Assembly (NCBI RefSeq): GCF_000591415.1
Contig: NZ_JEMF01000006.1
Location: 1 to 41,674 of the forward strand
From: Cobetia crustatorum
GTDB taxonomy: Bacteria; Pseudomonadota; Gammaproteobacteria; Pseudomonadales; Halomonadaceae
Direction: 5' to 3'
Length of the DNA stretch: 41,674 nucleotides
Positions 1-8,718 of the stretch are shown here, one piece after another. Numbering within the stretch: the first letter of the stretch is position 1; every line of letters starts with the position of its first letter. The notes under the pieces are model-generated. The model saw only the letters and a list, made by a program, of their open reading frames with translations, was not told the origin of the DNA and ran no database searches. Both the position numbers and the translations under genes were made by a program.

Positions 1-145
1 TCGCCACTGCGATAGGGGCGGTTTGCGTTTATGGGGACTGGTTTTTGTTTACAGCACTGTGAGGGCTGGTTGTCGGACTTGGCATGAGTCGCTCGAGGAA
101 ATGGCGTACTCTTCGTGCAATGATACCCCGATGACAGGGCAGGCA

Positions 146-3055
146 ATGGACGAGTTAATGGTAATAGGCGCCGTATTGGTACTGTTTGTACTGAGTGGCG
201 CGCTCATGGGCTGGCTCAGCATGCTGAGAGTCAGGGGGTTGGAGCGCCGTCTCCGTCAGGTGGAGGGAAAGCTCTCACGCTCGACACACTCTGTTATGCA
301 CAGCAGGGGCGCATTACCAGGTGTGGATAAGTCAGGGCGCTCTCAGTCAGCAGAGTCAGCTCCATCACCATTAGCCTCGCCGGTATCTGGGTTATCCACG
401 ACAGTATCGAATGAGAGTGATCGCACCTTAGGTAATGACAGGGCTTCCCCGCAGGAAGCTGCTGGTGGAAGAATTGATTCACCTCGTCCTGCTGCAGAAA
501 ATTCTCCCTTCAATGCTCTGCTGAAGCGTTTGTTGTATGGGGCTTCCGGAGCTGCTGTCCGTGCTGAGCAGAATCCAGATAATACTGAAGGTTACAAGTC
601 AGATCGAGGTGGCGCGTATAGCTACACTGCTCGACTCATCACATTAGTGCGCGAGCACTGGATGATATTGATAGGTGCACTATCGCTAGTGATGGCTGGC
701 GTATTGTTGGTGGGCTATTCCCTTGACCAGGGTCTGCTGGGACCTGGAGTGCGGCTGGTGCTTGGTCTGGGCTTCGGGGTGATCATGACAGTACTCGCCG
801 AATGGCTCCGGCTCCGAACGAATCAGTCATCCAGTCTGACAGGGGCTATCAGCGCTGCCGGTAGCTTGGTCATGGCTGCCAGCTTGCTTGCCGGTCACTA
901 TCTTTTGGCGTTGATCTCGTTGCCGATGACCTTCTTTGTGCTTGCCACGCTCAGCCTTTGGACGATGGAGCGAGCCCGCCATCATGGTCCGTGGTTAGCA
1001 GCTCTTGGCATGCTGGGAGGTTATGCGTTGCCGCTAGCCTTGCCTGTTCAGGCAATGTTGGGGAATTCAGGAAATTTGTTGTTGCTTGGTCATGTTGGTG
1101 TGATTGCCCTGGCATGCCGACTCCTCTATCAGCAGGTCGCGGTAAGCTGGCTGTATTGGGGAGGATTGATGGGTGCGGTGGCATGGTGGTTCATGTTGAA
1201 CCCAGCAGATCTGGGGGTGTTTGAAACACGCATGTTGGGCAGCGTGTGGCTGGGTGTGCTGGCACTCGCATATCTGCATTCGTGGAAAAGCACGTTATCT
1301 CTCCAAGCGGAGCAGCAGGAAGAAGTGATGACCTGTGAGGAAGCTTGGTGCCCATGGCAGGTCAGTACAGCGCTACGCCGCCAATGGCTCGCCGGTGCCC
1401 TGCTTGGTGTTACCACTGCCTTGAGCCTATGGATTCAGTCCATTGGGGCAAGCAGCTTGGCGGGTGATGTGCCGGGTATCGTCATCAATGACATGAGCTG
1501 GGGCATGATCGGAGTGCTTCCGATGCTGGTTATTGCCGGGGTATCTCGCCGACACGCGGTGTTGTGGTCCATGCTCTTGATCAATGTTGTGCTCTGGTTG
1601 CTGGTCTGGGCTCTTGCGCTGTCGCCGACGAGCGGTATCGAAGCCATCGGCTGGCCGCTACTGATAACCCTGACGCTACTGATCCTGGCGCGGCTGAAGC
1701 TGGCGAGCGCCACTAGTGCAGTACACCTTCGCTTAATGGGGGCCTGCTGGTGGGCACTGGCTACACTAACGCCACTGTTGGCATGGGCGCTGGCGACTTG
1801 GCAGGGAGCAACCCCCGGAAGTACTGAGCAAGCAGGGCATGAAATACTGCTCAATGGAGCACTGCCGCCGCTGATCTGGGGGCTTATCTGCTGGGTAGGC
1901 GCTAATCGCTTTCATGCCAAGGAGGGGGTGCAGCTTGCCGCAGGGCTTTGGCTGCCGGCCCAGTTTGGTATTTTCCTGTCACTGGTGACCGGACTGGAAG
2001 GCCCGTCACTAACACTGGCGTTGGCATTGCAGCTGCTTGGATTGACAGCCTGTGAGTGGCGCTGGTGGCGGAGCCAGCAGAGTGAGGTGAATGCAGGGCG
2101 TTCATTGTTCGCCGAGTTGTCGAGGTTACTGGCCTGGGGGCTGGTGCTGCGTTTGATGTATGAGGTCGCTACGGATGGCTATGTTGGTGTCGCGCACTGG
2201 CCCCTGCAGATCTTCCTGCCGGTATTGCTGTGCGTCACCCTTGGCAGTTACGGCATGCGTCATCGCCCGCGTATCCAGCGCTGGCTGGAAGGAGTCGTCG
2301 TCCAGCTCATGCTTGCCACGGCGGTATTGGAGATTCGTTACCTGCTGACGGAGGGGCATCCTTTCAGTGGTGAGTTGTCGCTACCGGAGCTTTCCTTGCA
2401 GGTACTAGCGCTCGCAGGTGTGGCGGCAGGCTATACATGGCGTGCTCGTGGCGTGGGTGCCAGTGCCCGTCTGTATCGTGCGCTTGCACTTGGTGTCGGT
2501 GGTTTGGTGGTGCTCATATGGCTGGGCGGTGTCGTCATGATGTTCAATCCGTTGTGGCATGACGGTGACGTTGGCCGCTGGCCGCTGCTGAATTGGTTGC
2601 TGCCTGCTTATGGGCTGCCGGCAGTATCGGCGGCACTCGTATGGCGTCTTATACCGCAAGAGGTTCGTTCACGACGTTTGTGCGAAGGGATGGGCCTGCT
2701 CTCCGCTAGCTTGTGGCTTGGCTTGAATTTACGCCACTACTGGCACGGAGGAGAGCTTGGGCTATGGTACGGCGTCGTACAGGCAGAGCTTTATGCCTAT
2801 AGCTTGACGTTGTTGTGTGTCGCCGCGGCGCTTGTAATGAGTGGTGCCAGGTTGCAGCAGCTACATTGGCAGCGGGTAGGGCAAGGTGTACTGATTCTAG
2901 CTGTCATCAAGGTAGGGATATGGGATACCGCGACCCTTGAAGGGTTATGGCGGGCAGGGTCGTGGCTTGGTCTGGGTACGGCATTGATGCTGTTAGCGGG
3001 CCTGTTCAAGCGTCTCGCAGGAGCGGGGGGGAGTGGTAAAGGCAAGAATTCATGA
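146..3055 (+). CDS. DUF2339 family polytopic membrane protein
   Basis: The protein is about 969 residues from the start chosen here. It begins with one hydrophobic segment (about residues 3-22), followed by a basic, heptad-like stretch and a low-complexity Ser/Pro/Ala-rich linker to about residue 165. From about residue 170 to the end there are roughly 25 closely packed hydrophobic segments. The first of these block motifs, with GVLLVGYSLDQGLLGPGVRL and then an LGGYALPL stretch, matches the DUF2339 family as I know it. The function of that family is not established; location in the inner membrane is inferred from the hydrophobicity. The frame is open back to position 23, with other possible starts at 101 and 131. 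I chose 146 because the hydrophobic N-terminal segment follows at once, but no start has a strong ribosome binding site. The gene precedes birA in the same direction with an 87-nt gap. Confidence 0.8.
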   Translation: MDELMVIGAVLVLFVLSGALMGWLSMLRVRGLERRLRQVEGKLSRSTHSVMHSRGALPGVDKSGRSQSAESAPSPLASPVSGLSTTVSNESDRTLGNDRASPQEAAGGRIDSPRPAAENSPFNALLKRLLYGASGAAVRAEQNPDNTEGYKSDRGGAYSYTARLITLVREHWMILIGALSLVMAGVLLVGYSLDQGLLGPGVRLVLGLGFGVIMTVLAEWLRLRTNQSSSLTGAISAAGSLVMAASLLAGHYLLALISLPMTFFVLATLSLWTMERARHHGPWLAALGMLGGYALPLALPVQAMLGNSGNLLLLGHVGVIALACRLLYQQVAVSWLYWGGLMGAVAWWFMLNPADLGVFETRMLGSVWLGVLALAYLHSWKSTLSLQAEQQEEVMTCEEAWCPWQVSTALRRQWLAGALLGVTTALSLWIQSIGASSLAGDVPGIVINDMSWGMIGVLPMLVIAGVSRRHAVLWSMLLINVVLWLLVWALALSPTSGIEAIGWPLLITLTLLILARLKLASATSAVHLRLMGACWWALATLTPLLAWALATWQGATPGSTEQAGHEILLNGALPPLIWGLICWVGANRFHAKEGVQLAAGLWLPAQFGIFLSLVTGLEGPSLTLALALQLLGLTACEWRWWRSQQSEVNAGRSLFAELSRLLAWGLVLRLMYEVATDGYVGVAHWPLQIFLPVLLCVTLGSYGMRHRPRIQRWLEGVVVQLMLATAVLEIRYLLTEGHPFSGELSLPELSLQVLALAGVAAGYTWRARGVGASARLYRALALGVGGLVVLIWLGGVVMMFNPLWHDGDVGRWPLLNWLLPAYGLPAVSAALVWRLIPQEVRSRRLCEGMGLLSASLWLGLNLRHYWHGGELGLWYGVVQAELYAYSLTLLCVAAALVMSGARLQQLHWQRVGQGVLILAVIKVGIWDTATLEGLWRAGSWLGLGTALMLLAGLFKRLAGAGGSGKGKNS

Positions 3056-3142
3056 ATTGTCAGGCAACTTTGGTCGTTGTTCTTGGCTTGCAAGCCTCTG
3101 AATCCGATAGAATGTGGCCTTTTACACAGGGACACGCCTCGC

Positions 3143-4123
3143 ATGACTATCCGTGATCTCATTCGCCTACTTGGAGATGGTGGTTACCACTCTGGAGAGG
3201 CCCTGGGCGAAGAGCTCGGGGTGTCGCGTACGGCGGTCTGGAAACAGCTGAAAAAGCTGGAAGCACTTGATATCCCGCTCGAAGCCGTCAAGGGGCTCGG
3301 TTATCGTCTCGCGCACCCTATTGAGCTGCTGGATGGACAGTCCATTATCGAAGCGCTGCCGCGAGAAACGCGTAAACGTCTGACGCGTCTGTTCGTCGAG
3401 GAGTCGGTAGAGTCCACCAATACCTTCCTGCGTGAGCGGTTTCGTCAGGGAGCGGGCCACGCTGAAGTCTGTCTTGCGGAAGTTCAGTCTGCTGGGCGAG
3501 GCCGTCGCGGGCGCGAGTGGCAGACCCCTTGGGGGCGCAGTTTGGTCTTTTCGCTGGGTTGGCGTTTTGAATCGGGCGCCTCCTCTCTGGAAGGGTTGAG
3601 CTTGGCCATCGGTGTGGTAGTCGCTGAAATGCTGGAGAGCGACGGTTTGCCGGCGCGCTTAAAGTGGCCAAATGATGTTCTTTTGCAGATTCAGAAGGAT
3701 CAGCCCAAGATTGCCGGCATTCTGGTCGAAGTGACGGGCGATGTCTCCGGGCCTTGTGATGTTGTGATCGGTATCGGGTTGAACATCGAGTTGCCGGCGA
3801 GTCATCGCGAGGATATCGGGCAATCGGTCACGGCGGTACGTGACATCATCCCGGGGGCTTCACGCAACGCTTATGCGGCTCGCCTGATGGAGTCGCTGCT
3901 GGCCCTGTTGCCTGAGTTCGAAGCTGAAGGGTTTTCTGCCTGGCAGCAGCGCTGGAATGAGCGCAATGCGTTCAAGGGGCGCGATGTGGTGATTCTGCGA
4001 GGCGACAAGCGGGAGGAAGCCATCGCTGAAGGTGTGGATATCAACGGAAATCTCGAGGTGCGCATGAATGGCGAAACCATCACACTCGCCGGTGGCGAGA
4101 TCAGTCTGCGCGCTGTCTCATGA
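3143..4123 (+). CDS. birA: BirA: biotin operon repressor / biotin-[acetyl-CoA-carboxylase] ligase
   Basis: A bifunctional cytoplasmic protein of 326 residues. It makes biotinyl-5'-AMP and transfers biotin to the AccB subunit of acetyl-CoA carboxylase. In group II BirA proteins the N-terminal domain also represses biotin genes. The N-terminal helix-turn-helix is visible at about residues 17-45 (SGEALGEELGVSRTAVWK), so this is the regulatory, DNA-binding form. The catalytic domain carries the GRGRRGR biotinyl-AMP loop at residues 118-124 and KWPND at 174-178; a small C-terminal SH3-like domain follows. The start at 3143 has AGGGA about ten bases upstream and fits the family N-terminus; upstream in-frame codons to 3077 lack homology. 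The stop overlaps the coaX start by 4 nt (ATGA), indicating translational coupling. No BirA operator is evident in the window. Confidence 0.96.
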   Translation: MTIRDLIRLLGDGGYHSGEALGEELGVSRTAVWKQLKKLEALDIPLEAVKGLGYRLAHPIELLDGQSIIEALPRETRKRLTRLFVEESVESTNTFLRERFRQGAGHAEVCLAEVQSAGRGRRGREWQTPWGRSLVFSLGWRFESGASSLEGLSLAIGVVVAEMLESDGLPARLKWPNDVLLQIQKDQPKIAGILVEVTGDVSGPCDVVIGIGLNIELPASHREDIGQSVTAVRDIIPGASRNAYAARLMESLLALLPEFEAEGFSAWQQRWNERNAFKGRDVVILRGDKREEAIAEGVDINGNLEVRMNGETITLAGGEISLRAVS

Positions 4124-4908
4124 TTCTGGATCTTGATATCGGCAACACCTTGTCCAAGTGGCGTCTCAAGGACACTGTCTCCAGCGAGATCCGCTCACGC
4201 GGCGCAGTATGGACCCGTGAAGAGTGGCGTCCAGGGGAGGATATTCCCGATCTGGACGTCGTCACGGCAGTGCGCATTTCCAGCGTGGCGCGCAAGCAAG
4301 TGTTGGACGAGACAGTGACCTTGTTGCGTAATCAAGTGGGGGCAGTGCATGTTGCTCGTTCTACGCGTGAAGCACTCGGAGTTACCTGCGGCTACGAAGA
4401 GCCTCAACGTCTTGGAGTTGATCGTTGGCTTGGGGCGCTGGCTGGGCACCATCTGACGGGAGGCTGTTGCAGTGTCGACTGTGGAAGTGCCATCACAGTG
4501 GACTTCGTCCTGCCGGGTGGGCGTCACCTTGGTGGCTACATCATCCCAGGACTGCGCCTGATGAAAGAAAGTCTCAAGCTGGGAACGCGCAATGTCGCCA
4601 TCGACCCTGATAGCGAGGTCGACAGCTTATTGGCGCCCGGCCGCAACACCGTCGAAGCTGTCAATCATGGCATCTATATGGCTGCGGTCAGTGCGGTTAA
4701 TCGGTTGTATGCTGAAGTTTGCGACCGTGAGGGCGTAGCCTTGCCGCTACTGTTGACAGGAGGCGATGCGCGAGTGGTTGCGCGCGGCCTGCGTGTCCCG
4801 CACGCTTTATGGCCGGATATGGTCTATGCAGGGCTCGAGGCGCTATACCCATTGACGCTGCCGAGCGTGCGGGCCGCCTTTCCGGTGCGCCAGAATTGCC
4901 ACGCGTAG
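4120..4908 (+). CDS. coaX: Type III pantothenate kinase
   Basis: CoaX phosphorylates pantothenate, the first step of coenzyme A synthesis. It belongs to the ASKHA superfamily and differs from CoaA in resisting feedback by CoA (family knowledge). The 262-residue product shows the phosphate-binding DIGNT at residues 6-10, the LGVDRW motif at 98-103, the catalytic-region DCGSAITVD at 120-128 and GGYIIPG at 138-144. The first motif continues as LSKW, where many family members have a basic residue and KW. The gene overlaps birA by 4 nt and is probably in one transcript with it. The pair birA-coaX upstream of the tRNA-secE block is a familiar order in Pseudomonas-type genomes; the SPOR-domain gene often found after coaX is missing here. 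The 159 nt from coaX to the first tRNA contain the tRNA promoter. Confidence 0.95.
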   Translation: MILDLDIGNTLSKWRLKDTVSSEIRSRGAVWTREEWRPGEDIPDLDVVTAVRISSVARKQVLDETVTLLRNQVGAVHVARSTREALGVTCGYEEPQRLGVDRWLGALAGHHLTGGCCSVDCGSAITVDFVLPGGRHLGGYIIPGLRLMKESLKLGTRNVAIDPDSEVDSLLAPGRNTVEAVNHGIYMAAVSAVNRLYAEVCDREGVALPLLLTGGDARVVARGLRVPHALWPDMVYAGLEALYPLTLPSVRAAFPVRQNCHA

Positions 4909-4992
4909 CAGACTTGGAAAAAATTCGCTCGGGACTTGCACTGACCCAAATGCTTTGACATACTACGCCCCGTTCTGAGGCGATACATTCCC

Positions 4993-5028
4993 TCAAGCGC
5001 TTGAAGTGAAAGAAAATCAAGCACTTGA
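4993..5028. repeat. Two TCAAG-N2-CTTGA palindromes upstream of the tRNA promoter
   Basis: TCAAGCGCTTGA at 4993-5004 is a perfect 12-bp palindrome. TCAAGCACTTGA at 5017-5028 is the same sequence with one change in the centre. Their centres are 24 bp apart, and the second copy overlaps the first four bases of the -35 hexamer at 5025-5030. Spacing near a whole number of helical turns and overlap with -35 look like a paired operator, but no regulator can be named from the sequence. Confidence 0.5.
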
Positions 5029-5053
5029 CAGCGTATTGCAAGCGACGTAAGAT
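5025..5053 (+). promoter_or_regulatory. Sigma70 promoter of the tRNA-Tyr-Gly-Thr operon
   Basis: A perfect -35 TTGACA at 5025-5030 and a -10 TAAGAT at 5048-5053 are separated by 17 nt. An A-rich stretch (5008-5020) just upstream of -35 resembles an UP element, as in strong stable-RNA promoters. Transcription would start near 5060, only a few bases before the tRNA-Tyr 5' end at 5068. Confidence 0.85.
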
Positions 5054-5067
5054 TTGTCGCCAGAGAT

Positions 5068-5151
<84 letters not shown>

Positions 5152-5197
5152 GATTCGCTTATGATGCTTCGTGCATCAGGGCAGCAAGAGTTGGAAA

Positions 5198-5271
<74 letters not shown>

Positions 5272-5306
5272 GTTCATCTCGCAGTGCGAGAGTGATGCAA
5301 GGTTTT

Positions 5307-5381
5307 GCTCGTGTAGCTCAGGGGTAGAGCACACCCTTGGTAAGGGTGAGGTCGGCGGTTCAAATCCGCCCACGAGCTCCA
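5307..5381 (+). tRNA. tRNA-Thr (anticodon GGT)
   Basis: A 75-nt tRNA. The acceptor GCTCGTG pairs with CACGAGC at 5371-5377, followed by T and an encoded CCA (5379-5381). The anticodon GGT at 5339-5341 lies in a CACCC/GGGTG stem. It corresponds to E. coli thrT in the tyrU-glyT-thrT-tufB operon, but tufB does not follow here. Confidence 0.98.
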
Positions 5382-5393
5382 TACAATGAAGAA

Positions 5394-5422
5394 GGCGAGT
5401 CGCTGGTTGGCTCGTCTTTTTT
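5394..5422 (+). terminator. Rho-independent terminator after tRNA-Thr
   Basis: The stem GGCGAGTC (5394-5401) pairs with GGCTCGTC (5409-5416) through 8 bp including two G-U pairs. The loop is 7 nt and six T residues follow (5417-5422). It ends the three-tRNA transcript where many relatives have tufB. Confidence 0.88.
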
Positions 5423-5461
5423 GTTTCCGACGACCTCCCAGGTCGCGGTCAAAGATAAGGC

Positions 5462-5490
5462 TTGTCAGTTTGGGTTGTCTCAGCTATGAT
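5462..5490 (+). promoter_or_regulatory. Sigma70 promoter for tRNA-Trp-secE-nusG
   Basis: The -35 TTGTCA (5462-5467) and -10 TATGAT (5485-5490) are 17 nt apart. The bases just after -10 are GGCGCCC, a GC-rich discriminator of the kind seen at ppGpp-sensitive stable-RNA promoters. It lies after the tRNA-Thr terminator and about 55 nt before tRNA-Trp, with no other promoter needed for secE-nusG. Confidence 0.75.
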
Positions 5491-5545
5491 GGCGCCCGCT
5501 GTTAAATCAGCCTTGTTTTTAGTCTCTGGAACACGCAAGTGTTAC

Positions 5546-5621
<76 letters not shown>

Positions 5622-5698
5622 TCCTTCCCCAGGATGGTATCGACTTCTTACCGATTCTCGATTCTAGCGATCGCTGCACCCTTGAGGAGTCTCTTTTG

Positions 5699-6067
5699 AT
5701 GAAACAGAACGCCGAGGTGCAGGAAGCGCGCCACGACGGATTCAAGTGGTCGGTCGTCGTCATTCTTCTTGTGCTGGCTGTCGCCGGCAACGCCTATTTT
5801 GCTGACCAAGCGCTGCTTTATCGCGTGCTTGGCGTCGTCGTGCTTGGCGTTGCAGCGACCGCTTTGGCTATCACGACCAACAAGGGCCGTGATGTTGTTG
5901 AGCTGGCAAGTAGTGCGCGCCGTGAGATCCAGCGCGTCGTTTGGCCGACCCGACAGGAAACTGTCCAGACAACTGCCATCGTGCTGGGTGCCGTGCTTAT
6001 CGTGGGCCTGTTGCTATGGCTCATCGATACCACCCTCGGCTGGCTGATGTCCGGCATCGTCAGTTAA
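5699..6067 (+). CDS. secE: Preprotein translocase subunit SecE
   Basis: SecE is the essential clamp subunit of the SecYEG channel in the inner membrane. The product has 122 residues, the length of the three-helix gammaproteobacterial form. Hydrophobic segments lie at about residues 16-36, 40-59 and 92-115. The conserved amphipathic stretch [17 protein letters not shown] precedes the last helix and is the family signature. The start at 5699 is supported by GAGGAG at about 5684-5689; the frame is open further upstream but that part runs through the tRNA-Trp gene. It is followed by nusG after 10 nt, the usual secE-nusG pair, and its partner secY is encoded at 31465. Confidence 0.97.
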   Translation: MKQNAEVQEARHDGFKWSVVVILLVLAVAGNAYFADQALLYRVLGVVVLGVAATALAITTNKGRDVVELASSARREIQRVVWPTRQETVQTTAIVLGAVLIVGLLLWLIDTTLGWLMSGIVS

Positions 6068-6077
6068 CGGAGTTTCC

Positions 6078-6611
6078 ATGTCCAAGCGTTGGTATGTCAT
6101 ACACGCCTATTCCGGTTTCGAAAAGCAGGTGCTGCGTTCGCTTACTGAGCGAGTGAAGCTTTATGCCATGGAAGATCATTTCGGTGAGATCCTGGTACCT
6201 GTAGAAGAAATCGTCGAAATGCGTGACGGCAAGCGCCGCAAGAGCGAGCGCAAGTTCTACCCGGGCTATGTGCTGATCGAAATGGAAATGAATGATCAGT
6301 CCTGGCACATGGTGAACGAAACCCCGCGCGTCATGGGTTTCATCGGTGGCACTCCGGAAAAGCCGGCAGCGATCACCCAGAAAGAAGCGGATGCCATGCT
6401 GCAGCGTGTGCAGGATGGTACCGATAAGCCGCGGCCGAAGACGCTCTTCGAGCCGGGCGAGACTGTTCGTGTCACCGATGGTCCGTTCGCGGACTTCAAC
6501 GGCGTCGTCGAAGAGGTGAATTACGAGAAGAGCCGTCTGCAGGTCAGTGTGCTGATCTTTGGGCGTGCTACGCCGGTGGAGCTCGAGTTTTCTCAGGTAG
6601 AGAAAGATTAA
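6078..6611 (+). CDS. nusG: Transcription termination/antitermination factor NusG
   Basis: NusG binds the RNA polymerase clamp to aid processive elongation, supports Rho termination and couples transcription to ribosomal protein S10. The 177-residue product has the NGN domain (about residues 1-115, starting [18 protein letters not shown]) and a C-terminal KOW domain (about 122-177) with the motif [14 protein letters not shown]. Its length is close to that of E. coli NusG. The ATG at 6078 has GGAG about eight bases upstream. A 117-nt gap with an attenuator-like hairpin separates it from rplK. Confidence 0.98.
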   Translation: MSKRWYVIHAYSGFEKQVLRSLTERVKLYAMEDHFGEILVPVEEIVEMRDGKRRKSERKFYPGYVLIEMEMNDQSWHMVNETPRVMGFIGGTPEKPAAITQKEADAMLQRVQDGTDKPRPKTLFEPGETVRVTDGPFADFNGVVEEVNYEKSRLQVSVLIFGRATPVELEFSQVEKD

Positions 6612-6659
6612 TCTTCGGATTATGACATCTTGCTGAGTATGAGCATCGCGGCAACATGA

Positions 6660-6685
6660 CGGGTCGCCTGAGGCGGCCCGGTTTT
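6660..6685 (+). terminator. Attenuator-like hairpin in the nusG-rplK gap (L11 leader)
   Basis: CGGGTCGCC (6660-6668) pairs with GGCGGCCCG (6672-6680) through 9 bp with one G-U pair and a 3-nt loop, and GTTTT follows. This resembles an intrinsic terminator with a weak U-tract. In E. coli the L11 leader is the target of L1 feedback; an L1 site would be expected between here and rplK, but I could not identify it with confidence. Confidence 0.55.
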
Positions 6686-6728
6686 ACGGGGAGCCGCAAG
6701 GCGCTACCACCCATACTGGAGTCTTATC

Positions 6729-7160
6729 ATGGCTAAGAAAGTTAATGCTTACATCAAACTGCAGGTTGCAGCCGGTAAAGCAAATCCGAGTCCGCCCGTA
6801 GGTCCTGCCCTCGGTCAGCACGGTGTCAACATCATGGAGTTCTGTAAAGCGTTCAATGCCGCTACCCAGAACATCGAAGTCGGTCTTCCGACTCCTGTGG
6901 TCATCACTGTGTATTCTGATCGCAGCTTCACTTTCGTCACCAAGACGCCGCCTGCGGCCGTCCTGTTGCTGAAAGCAGCTGGCATCAAGTCTGGTTCTGG
7001 CGAGCCGAACAAGAAGAAGGTCGGTACTGTGACCCGCGCTCAGCTGGAAGAGATTGCGGCCACCAAAGAGCCGGACCTGACAGCTTCCAATCTGGATGCT
7101 GCTGTTCGTACTATCGCTGGTACTGCCCGTAGTATGGGCCTGAACGTGGAGGGTCTTTGA
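6729..7160 (+). CDS. rplK: 50S ribosomal protein L11
   Basis: L11 binds 23S rRNA helices 43-44 in the GTPase-associated centre and is needed for stringent RelA activation. The product has 143 residues, the usual length. The N-terminal domain shows [20 protein letters not shown], the Pro-rich segment linked to thiopeptide binding. The C-terminal RNA-binding domain includes the TVDAA-like region near residues 125-140. The start at 6729 has TGGAG upstream. It is the first gene of rplKA, with rplA starting 2 nt after its stop. Confidence 0.99.
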   Translation: MAKKVNAYIKLQVAAGKANPSPPVGPALGQHGVNIMEFCKAFNAATQNIEVGLPTPVVITVYSDRSFTFVTKTPPAAVLLLKAAGIKSGSGEPNKKKVGTVTRAQLEEIAATKEPDLTASNLDAAVRTIAGTARSMGLNVEGL

Positions 7161-7162
7161 TC

Positions 7163-7855
7163 ATGGCTAAAATTTCAAAGCGCACCCAGGCAATCAACGA
7201 GAAAGTTGAAGCTGGCAAGGTCTACAGCGTTGAAGAAGCTGTCGCTCTGCTGTCCGAGCTATCTACCGTCAAGTTCAAAGAGACCATCGAAGTCGCTTTG
7301 AATCTGGGTGTTGATCCGCGTAAATCTGATCAGGTTGTTCGCGGTGCTACCGTTATGCCCAACGGCACTGGTAACGATGTGCGCGTCGCGGTCTTCACTC
7401 AAGGCGCTAACGCTGAAGCAGCGAAGGCAGCTGGTGCAGATATCGTCGGCATGGATGACCTCGCCGAGCAGGTCAAGAAAGGCGTGATGGACTTTGACGT
7501 CGTCATCGCTTCTCCGGATGCCATGCGCGTCGTCGGTCAGCTGGGTCAGATTCTTGGTCCGCGCGGTCTGATGCCGAACCCGAAAGTTGGTACTGTGACG
7601 CCGGACGTTGCAACTGCCGTCAAGAATGCCAAAGCAGGTCAGGTTCGCTTCCGTACCGATAAAAACGGCATCATTCATGCTGGTATCGGCAAGACTGACT
7701 TCAGTGCTGACTCTATTCAGGGTAACATTGATGCATTGGTCGCCGAAGTCAAGAAGCTCAAGCCGAGCACTTCCAAGGGTATCTACCTGAAGAAGATTTC
7801 CCTGTCCAGCACTATGGGCCCGGGTCTGACCGTCGATCACGCCAAGTACGCGTAA
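7163..7855 (+). CDS. rplA: 50S ribosomal protein L1
   Basis: L1 forms the mobile L1 stalk that helps eject deacylated tRNA. In E. coli it also represses its own rplKA mRNA by mimicry of the rRNA site. The product has 230 residues. The family stretch [15 protein letters not shown] is present near residues 133-147. The ATG at 7163 is preceded by GGAGGG at 7148-7153, inside the end of rplK; an upstream in-frame ATG at 7157 is less well placed. The next gene, rplJ, is 261 nt away behind an L10-type leader. Confidence 0.99.
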   Translation: MAKISKRTQAINEKVEAGKVYSVEEAVALLSELSTVKFKETIEVALNLGVDPRKSDQVVRGATVMPNGTGNDVRVAVFTQGANAEAAKAAGADIVGMDDLAEQVKKGVMDFDVVIASPDAMRVVGQLGQILGPRGLMPNPKVGTVTPDVATAVKNAKAGQVRFRTDKNGIIHAGIGKTDFSADSIQGNIDALVAEVKKLKPSTSKGIYLKKISLSSTMGPGLTVDHAKYA

Positions 7856-8116
7856 GGCAGTCACAGAATGTTTCACTTTGCGGTCCCCGTGCTCAGCCGC
7901 GGGGCGCCGTCAAAGACCGCAGGCGCTGGTCTCGTTACTTCGGTATCTAGGCTGGCTTAATCGTGATGTGATGCTTGCATTACTCGTAGCCTGCGCAGAT
8001 GGTGTCCCAGCCTTGCTGGTGGCAACCATCATCCAAGACTCTCCCGCGCACCACAGGTGAGAGAGATGGTAAACCACTAGGGAATTCGTTCCCTGGCACG
8101 AAATGGAGTCAACACC
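7856..8116 (+). promoter_or_regulatory. L10 leader of rplJL (r-protein autoregulatory mRNA)
   Basis: A 261-nt non-coding leader between rplA and rplJ. It contains CAAAGACCGCAGGCG near 7911-7925 and the partly complementary CCTGCGCAGATGGTG near 7990-8005. These resemble the conserved core of the E. coli L10 leader as I remember it, where the L10-(L7/L12) complex binds and represses translation. GGGAATTCGTTCCC near 8081-8094 forms a further small inverted repeat close to the rplJ start. I found no convincing promoter in this stretch. Confidence 0.75.
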
Positions 8117-8626
8117 GTGGCTTTAGGTCTCGAAGACAAGAAGGCAATTGTTGCTGAGGTCACCGAAACCGCCAAGGGTGCTCTCTCCGTAGTCGCTGCC
8201 GACTCTCGTGGTGTTACTGTTGGCGCAATGACCGAATTGCGTAAACAGTGCCGCGAAGCGGGCGTCCAGCTACGTGTTGTTCGCAACACGCTAGCTCGTC
8301 GTGCGCTGTCCGGTACCTCTTATGAGGTGCTGAATGAGTCCTTCGTCGGCCCGACCCTGCTTGCATTCTCCATGAAACACCCGGGCGCTGGCGCTCGTTT
8401 GTTCAAGGAATTTGCCAAGAAGGTCGAGGCATTCGAAGTCAAGGCATTAGCCTACGAAGGCGAGTTCATCCCGGCGGCGAACATTGACCGTCTGGCATCT
8501 CTGCCGACTCGCGATGAAGCACTGTCCAAGCTGCTGTCTGTCATGAAGGAAGCTTCTGCAGGCAAGCTGGTCCGTACTATCGCAGCACTGCGCGATCAGA
8601 AGCAGGAAGCCGAAGCCGCTGCGTAA
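8117..8626 (+). CDS. rplJ: 50S ribosomal protein L10
   Basis: L10 anchors the L7/L12 dimers to the ribosomal stalk. The product is 169 residues, a usual length. It starts [17 protein letters not shown], followed by the L10 domain with [13 protein letters not shown] (about residues 52-64), and it ends in the alpha-helical L7/L12-docking region. The start codon is GTG at 8117 with TGGAG upstream; no in-frame ATG fits the family N-terminus. rplL follows after 92 nt, and both are expected to be controlled by the leader upstream. Confidence 0.98.
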   Translation: MALGLEDKKAIVAEVTETAKGALSVVAADSRGVTVGAMTELRKQCREAGVQLRVVRNTLARRALSGTSYEVLNESFVGPTLLAFSMKHPGAGARLFKEFAKKVEAFEVKALAYEGEFIPAANIDRLASLPTRDEALSKLLSVMKEASAGKLVRTIAALRDQKQEAEAAA

Positions 8627-8718
8627 GCTGCGCTTCTCCCTCCTCGCTGTCTCGTGCAGCCTGAATCGATTTCCGTTTGACTGAGCATCTTTGCTCCGCA
8701 AAGTTTAGGATTGCTAAA

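Noticed and set aside
3083..3113. A birA promoter with TAGAAT at 3108-3113
   Set aside because: The -10 is fair, but the only TTG-like -35 is 19 nt away and poor. It is possible but not listed as a feature.
4955..4990. A second TTGACA at 4955-4960 as a tRNA promoter
   Set aside because: No acceptable -10 at 16-19 nt; the nearest TACATT is 23 nt away. The TTGACA at 5025 is much better.
6612..6728. An rplK promoter using TATGAG at 6638
   Set aside because: No -35 at the right distance; transcription may simply come from the secE promoter.
7878..8060. Short open frame in the rplA-rplJ leader
   Set aside because: It overlaps the structured L10 leader, lacks a ribosome binding site and has no family resemblance.
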